From contig NZ_JBDSWZ010000074.1 of the NCBI RefSeq assembly GCF_039926425.1, positions 1 through 44,737 of the forward strand: a stretch of DNA of 44,737 nt, read 5' to 3'. Below, piece by piece: positions 42,105 to 44,737 of the stretch. A model generated the notes under the pieces. That model was not told the DNA's origin and made no database searches. It saw only the letters and a program-made list of their open reading frames with translations. Within the stretch, counting starts at the first letter, position 1. Every line of letters begins with the position of its first letter. This DNA comes from Dokdonella_A sp039926425 (GTDB lineage Bacteria > Pseudomonadota > Gammaproteobacteria > Xanthomonadales > Rhodanobacteraceae). Position numbers and translations under genes: made by a program.

Positions 42105-43367
42105 ATGATCAATCGAACGATGATTTCGGCGGCAGCGTTTTGCGTCGCCGGCACGATGTCGCCGGCTTCGGCGGGCGGACCGACCGGCACGGACGGCGTC
42201 TGGCAACCCATCACGATTGCCGCGCTGAACGGGGGTGATGCCAACGTCGACGATGGCGATTTCATCCAGAGCATCATGGCTGATCCGGCAAACCCCGGCG
42301 TGTTCTATCTCGGCGCGGGCAACAACGATGGCCGCGCGATCACCTGGCTGCGCACGACCGACTTCGGCGACACATGGACCGTGCGCAACGCCACCACGAT
42401 GCACGGCAATCCGTGGGGCTTCAGCATCGATCCCGACCCGCTCCGACCGGCGGGAAGCGAACCCACCCTGTACTCGCCGGCGGGCTATGGCTCGTTCGGC
42501 GCATGGAAATCGACCGACGGCGCCGCATCATGGATCCGCCTGCAAGGAGCGGATGCGGCATTCGCGCCATTCAATCCGTTCGGCCCTACCCTGACCGATC
42601 TGTACCACGTGATGGTGCTTCCGGACGACCCACCGAACCACATCCTCGCGACCTATCACTACGGATTCGCCGACAACCCCGATGGCGGTTTCGGCGAGTC
42701 CTGGGACGGTGGTGTCAGCTGGGTCGTGCATCCGCCGCCGCCCGGAGTCGGCACGTCGCACTACGTCATTCCGATCAGTGGCACGACGTGGTGCGTGATT
42801 GCCCAGAGTAATAACGGGGAAAACGGCATCTGGCGCACCGCGACCGCAGGCCGCATCGGCGGCACTGCGGCACTGAAATTCCGCGACGGCGCGATCAGCG
42901 CCTCCGCATGGGCCAAGGTGAGCGACGTCGAACACGTGCATGGGAGCTTCGGCGCCTGGAAAATCGCCGATGGCACGTGGTACGCGGCGGGTTGGAACGA
43001 CATCGCCAAATCGAGCGACCAGGGCGCGACGTGGACCACAGTCGTGTCGGGCAACTGGCCCGGAACGTTCGAAGGCGTGCAGACGTCGGGCATCGTCGCG
43101 ACAGCGAACTACCTCTACGGAAATTCGTTCATCGGAACGACGCAAGCCCGTGCAGTCATTGGCGACGATACGAACTGGGTGCGCGACTACAGTGCACCGG
43201 TCAATGCGAACGGCTCGAATCCCTATGGCACATCGGTCGCATATGCCGCGTCGATCGGCCGCTACGTGATCCTGATGGGCGATCACACGCATGGCGTCGT
43301 CTGGCGCTACATCGAGCCGGCAGTGGATACGATCTTTGCCAGCGGATTCGATGATCCATCGCGCTGA
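42105..43367 (+). CDS. secreted sialidase-like beta-propeller protein ending in IFASGF
   Basis: This 420-residue exported protein has a signal peptide (TMISAAAFCVAGTMSPASA, cleavage near residue 25). Asp-box-like repeats are scattered through the sequence: TTDFGDTWT, STDGAASWI, SWDGGVSWV and SSDQGATWT. This is the WD40/BNR-type propeller pattern of sialidases and photosystem-stability-factor-like proteins; no sialidase Arg triad or catalytic Tyr-Glu pair is obvious. The end reads EPAVDTIFASGFDDPSR, close to the IFANGFE end of the peptidase at 17.7 kb, so both may be sorted alike. The start ATG 42105 was chosen from the signal peptide; no strong ribosome binding site is present. The function is unknown. 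Confidence 0.78.
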   Translation: MINRTMISAAAFCVAGTMSPASAGGPTGTDGVWQPITIAALNGGDANVDDGDFIQSIMADPANPGVFYLGAGNNDGRAITWLRTTDFGDTWTVRNATTMHGNPWGFSIDPDPLRPAGSEPTLYSPAGYGSFGAWKSTDGAASWIRLQGADAAFAPFNPFGPTLTDLYHVMVLPDDPPNHILATYHYGFADNPDGGFGESWDGGVSWVVHPPPPGVGTSHYVIPISGTTWCVIAQSNNGENGIWRTATAGRIGGTAALKFRDGAISASAWAKVSDVEHVHGSFGAWKIADGTWYAAGWNDIAKSSDQGATWTTVVSGNWPGTFEGVQTSGIVATANYLYGNSFIGTTQARAVIGDDTNWVRDYSAPVNANGSNPYGTSVAYAASIGRYVILMGDHTHGVVWRYIEPAVDTIFASGFDDPSR

Positions 43368-43544
43368 CGATGGAGTGCCGGTCCGCGTTTTGGCGTTGCG
43401 CTTCGCGCTCCGCATCCGTCAATCGACGACGGCACCGTGTGCAAATGCACAATCCGCGAATCGACCGCGCACGCGTCGGTCGGCGATCAGCGGCAATCCG
43501 ATTTCCTGCTAGTCTCCCGGCATCGGTCCATGTGCGGGGGTTTT

Positions 43545-43973
43545 ATGCGACAGCGTTTGGCAGTGACGGGGCTTCTGTGTGGACTGGTCATCGGAGTCAT
43601 GCCGATCTTTCCTGCGCGCGCGGCGGATCCGGTGACGGACCAGCGCATCAAGGCGCTGGAGGCGCGGATGGCCGAACTCGAAAAACGCCTCGGTGTGTAT
43701 GAGTCGACCCCGCCGGCGCCGATCGCAGCACCGATCGCAGCACCTGCCGCCACCTCACCGGTCGTGGTCGCACCCCCGCCTCCACCCAAGCCGATCTCCG
43801 CGGGCGACTGGTCGGGACTGCACCGAGGCATGGGCGAGCGCGCGGTGACGACCCTGCTGGGCCGACCGCAGAGCAAGCAAATCACCTCGGTGTCGGAAAC
43901 CTGGTTCTACGACGGCGACCGTCGCGTCGGATTCGATCGCGACGGCAAGGTCGACAACTGGAGTCAGCCCTGA
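43545..43973 (+). CDS. periplasmic coiled-coil protein with BamE/SmpA-like C-terminal domain
   Basis: This 142-residue exported protein has a signal peptide (residues 1-25, ending ARA-AD), a short coiled coil (VTDQRIKALEARMAELEKRLG), a Pro/Ala-rich linker and a C-terminal fold. The linker includes a 12-bp tandem repeat coding APIA-API (CCGATCGCAGCA at 43719-43742). The C-terminal part, WSGLHRGMGERAVTTLLGRPQSK then ETWFYDGDRRVGFDRDGKVDNWS, matches the short BamE/SmpA-type domain (G-M---V--LLG-P-----...W-Y). It is probably an envelope protein; binding to outer-membrane machinery is only suggested by the fold. GGGGG precedes ATG 43545; ATG 43530 is an alternative five codons upstream. Confidence 0.72.
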   Translation: MRQRLAVTGLLCGLVIGVMPIFPARAADPVTDQRIKALEARMAELEKRLGVYESTPPAPIAAPIAAPAATSPVVVAPPPPPKPISAGDWSGLHRGMGERAVTTLLGRPQSKQITSVSETWFYDGDRRVGFDRDGKVDNWSQP

Positions 43974-44135
43974 GCACCACGGAGCTTTGATTCCTGCTGA
44001 CCGGTTCCCAATCGCACCGGTCGGTATCGATTTCAAACACGATCGGACTGCGTGGCGCGCTCGATTGAGCAGCGACACCATTCATGGCACGCAATATGCC
44101 TCTCTCATTGCGCTTGTCAACGAAGGGAGTGCGCC

Positions 44136-44456
44136 ATGAATTCCAGAAATATACTCCAGCTTGTCGCGTGTGCCGCGGTTCTGGCCCTTGCGGCGACGGC
44201 CGCGCCGGTGTCTGCAGCGGAAGGAAAAGGCTGCGCGTTGCGCGCTGCAGGTCCGCAGAATGCCGCCAATGCGACCATCGGACACCTCAACGCAGACGGT
44301 AAATGCGTCGCGAAGGCGCCGCCCAAGACCAAGGAAAGCGATGGGCTCGAAGCCAGCGCCCAATGCCGTGATTTGTCGTTTAGCTACAACCCTCGGCGCG
44401 AAAGTGCCTGTGCAAAGCACGGTGGCGTGATGGAGTGGCTGGTCGCCCAGCAGTAA
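44136..44456 (+). CDS. secreted DUF3761 protein
   Basis: This 106-residue exported protein has a signal peptide (LQLVACAAVLALAATAAPVSA, cleavage near residue 28). The C-terminal segment CRDLSFSYNPRRESACAKHGGVMEW is the DUF3761 signature, with CAKHGGV nearly invariant. The pattern resembles a small SH3- or knot-like domain with two disulfides; the function is unknown. A Shine-Dalgarno sequence (GAAGGGAG) lies about 7 bases before ATG 44136. The plus-strand stop at 44456 is followed within 40 bp by a hairpin that serves the opposite strand better. The product is probably periplasmic. Confidence 0.85.
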   Translation: MNSRNILQLVACAAVLALAATAAPVSAAEGKGCALRAAGPQNAANATIGHLNADGKCVAKAPPKTKESDGLEASAQCRDLSFSYNPRRESACAKHGGVMEWLVAQQ

Positions 44457-44486
44457 TCTCCGCTACGCACACGAGATACCACGCGC

Positions 44487-44517
44487 AAAAAAAGGTGGCG
44501 GATTGCTCCGCCACCTT
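44487..44517 (-). terminator. intrinsic terminator for the minus-strand gene at the right edge
   Basis: A perfect 11-bp stem (AAGGTGGCGGA 44492-44502 with TCCGCCACCTT 44507-44517) and a 4-nt loop have seven A on the left (44487-44493), which read as a T-run on the minus strand. It lies 33 bp beyond the minus-strand stop at 44550. On the plus strand only a weak T-tract follows, so it may be partly bidirectional. Confidence 0.88.
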
Positions 44518-44549
44518 GTCGTCAGTTGCCCGAGTGCATCGACATGCCG

Positions 44550-44737
44550 CTACGGCGTGTATGTGGCCTTCAGCGTGATGCCCGATGCCGCGGTGTACCC
44601 GTACACGCGAATGTAGTACGTGGTTGCCGACGGCGAATTGATCGAACAGCTTTCGGTGTTGCCGGTTGCCCACGACCGGCAGGTATAGGTCGAGGTGGTC
44701 GGCGCGGAGCCGGAACGGACATACAGATCTCCGTCAC
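44550..44737 (-). CDS. C-terminal end of a secreted protein with a PPC domain (5' part outside window)
   Basis: A minus-strand frame runs in from the right edge and ends at TAG 44552-44550. The visible 61 or so residues read GDLYVRSGSAPTTSTYTCRS and then SCSINSPSATTYYIRVYGY, ending LKATYTP. This is the C-terminal half of a bacterial pre-peptidase C-terminal (PPC) beta-sandwich, common at the ends of secreted proteases in this bacterial group. The two cysteines fit a disulfide. The parent is probably a secreted peptidase, by family habit only. A strong terminator follows. Confidence 0.75.
   Translation of the reverse strand, partial: DGDLYVRSGSAPTTSTYTCRSWATGNTESCSINSPSATTYYIRVYGYTAASGITLKATYTP

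Noticed and set aside
43719..43742. 12-bp tandem duplication as a possible phase-variable repeat
   Set aside because: There are only two copies and the unit is a multiple of three within a Pro/Ala linker, so slippage would not shift the frame.
1..44737. tRNA, rRNA, CRISPR, insertion sequence or prophage
   Set aside because: No cloverleaf with a GGTTCRA arm, spaced direct repeats, transposase motif or phage structural gene was seen on either strand.

Overview
The window looks like a chromosomal segment of a GC-rich gammaproteobacterium, most likely of the order Lysobacterales (Xanthomonadales), Rhodanobacteraceae-like. The reasons are a YbiI-type DksA/TraR protein, an RluF-type pseudouridine synthase, DUF3297, a YebC variant with an MGRGPSIENRKN amino terminus, and large secreted proteins with IFxxGF tails. 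The taxonomic call is an inference from family recognition. I see no tRNA, rRNA, insertion sequence, prophage or CRISPR array. Coding density is high, and both edges cut through genes.

Left part (1-7.2 kb): a DUF2254 membrane protein is translationally coupled to a CPA1 cation/proton antiporter and lies divergent from a ClC chloride/proton antiporter. A light-repair cluster follows: a photolyase-like FAD protein whose alpha/beta domain lies at the C-terminus, an iron-sulfur (6-4) photolyase of the PhrB/CryB class, and a DUF2256 zinc-ribbon protein overlapping it by 1 bp. The iron-sulfur photolyase is interrupted by one in-frame TAA (6387-6389), where the family has Glu in GWREY. All four predicted cluster cysteines lie downstream of that stop. 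This is the most notable single feature.

Middle (7.3-31 kb): katG with a good OxyR-like site, the queuosine-precursor transporter yhhQ, and then a run rich in exported proteins. These include a secreted DUF255 thioredoxin-fold protein, a gluzincin, an S53 peptidase with a duplicated C-terminal module, a large S8/S53-like peptidase ending IFANGFE, an M20 hydrolase and an M28 peptidase. They are interspersed with housekeeping genes: yebC-like, rluF and a second S4 pseudouridine synthase, a ybaY-like lipoprotein, DUF1993, a ygjP-like metallopeptidase, a CPA2 antiporter, a methyltransferase and trxC. The cell is probably a scavenger that degrades external protein, with oxidative and light-damage defences.

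Right part (31-44.7 kb): a YciI-DUF3297 pair, a two-gene ABC exporter, a ChaC-type glutathione cyclotransferase, a GAF-GGDEF diguanylate cyclase, a Tat-exported dienelactone hydrolase, ybiI, and an M48-fold membrane protein that has lost its zinc ligands. A DGPF (YciI) gene is paired with an ECF42-type sigma factor whose 5' coding region contains a perfect 13-bp-arm inverted repeat. The last genes are a sialidase-like propeller ending IFASGF, two small envelope proteins, and the 3' end of a secreted protein with a PPC domain. Two small secreted proteins, at 30.6 and 36.5 kb, look like diverged relatives.
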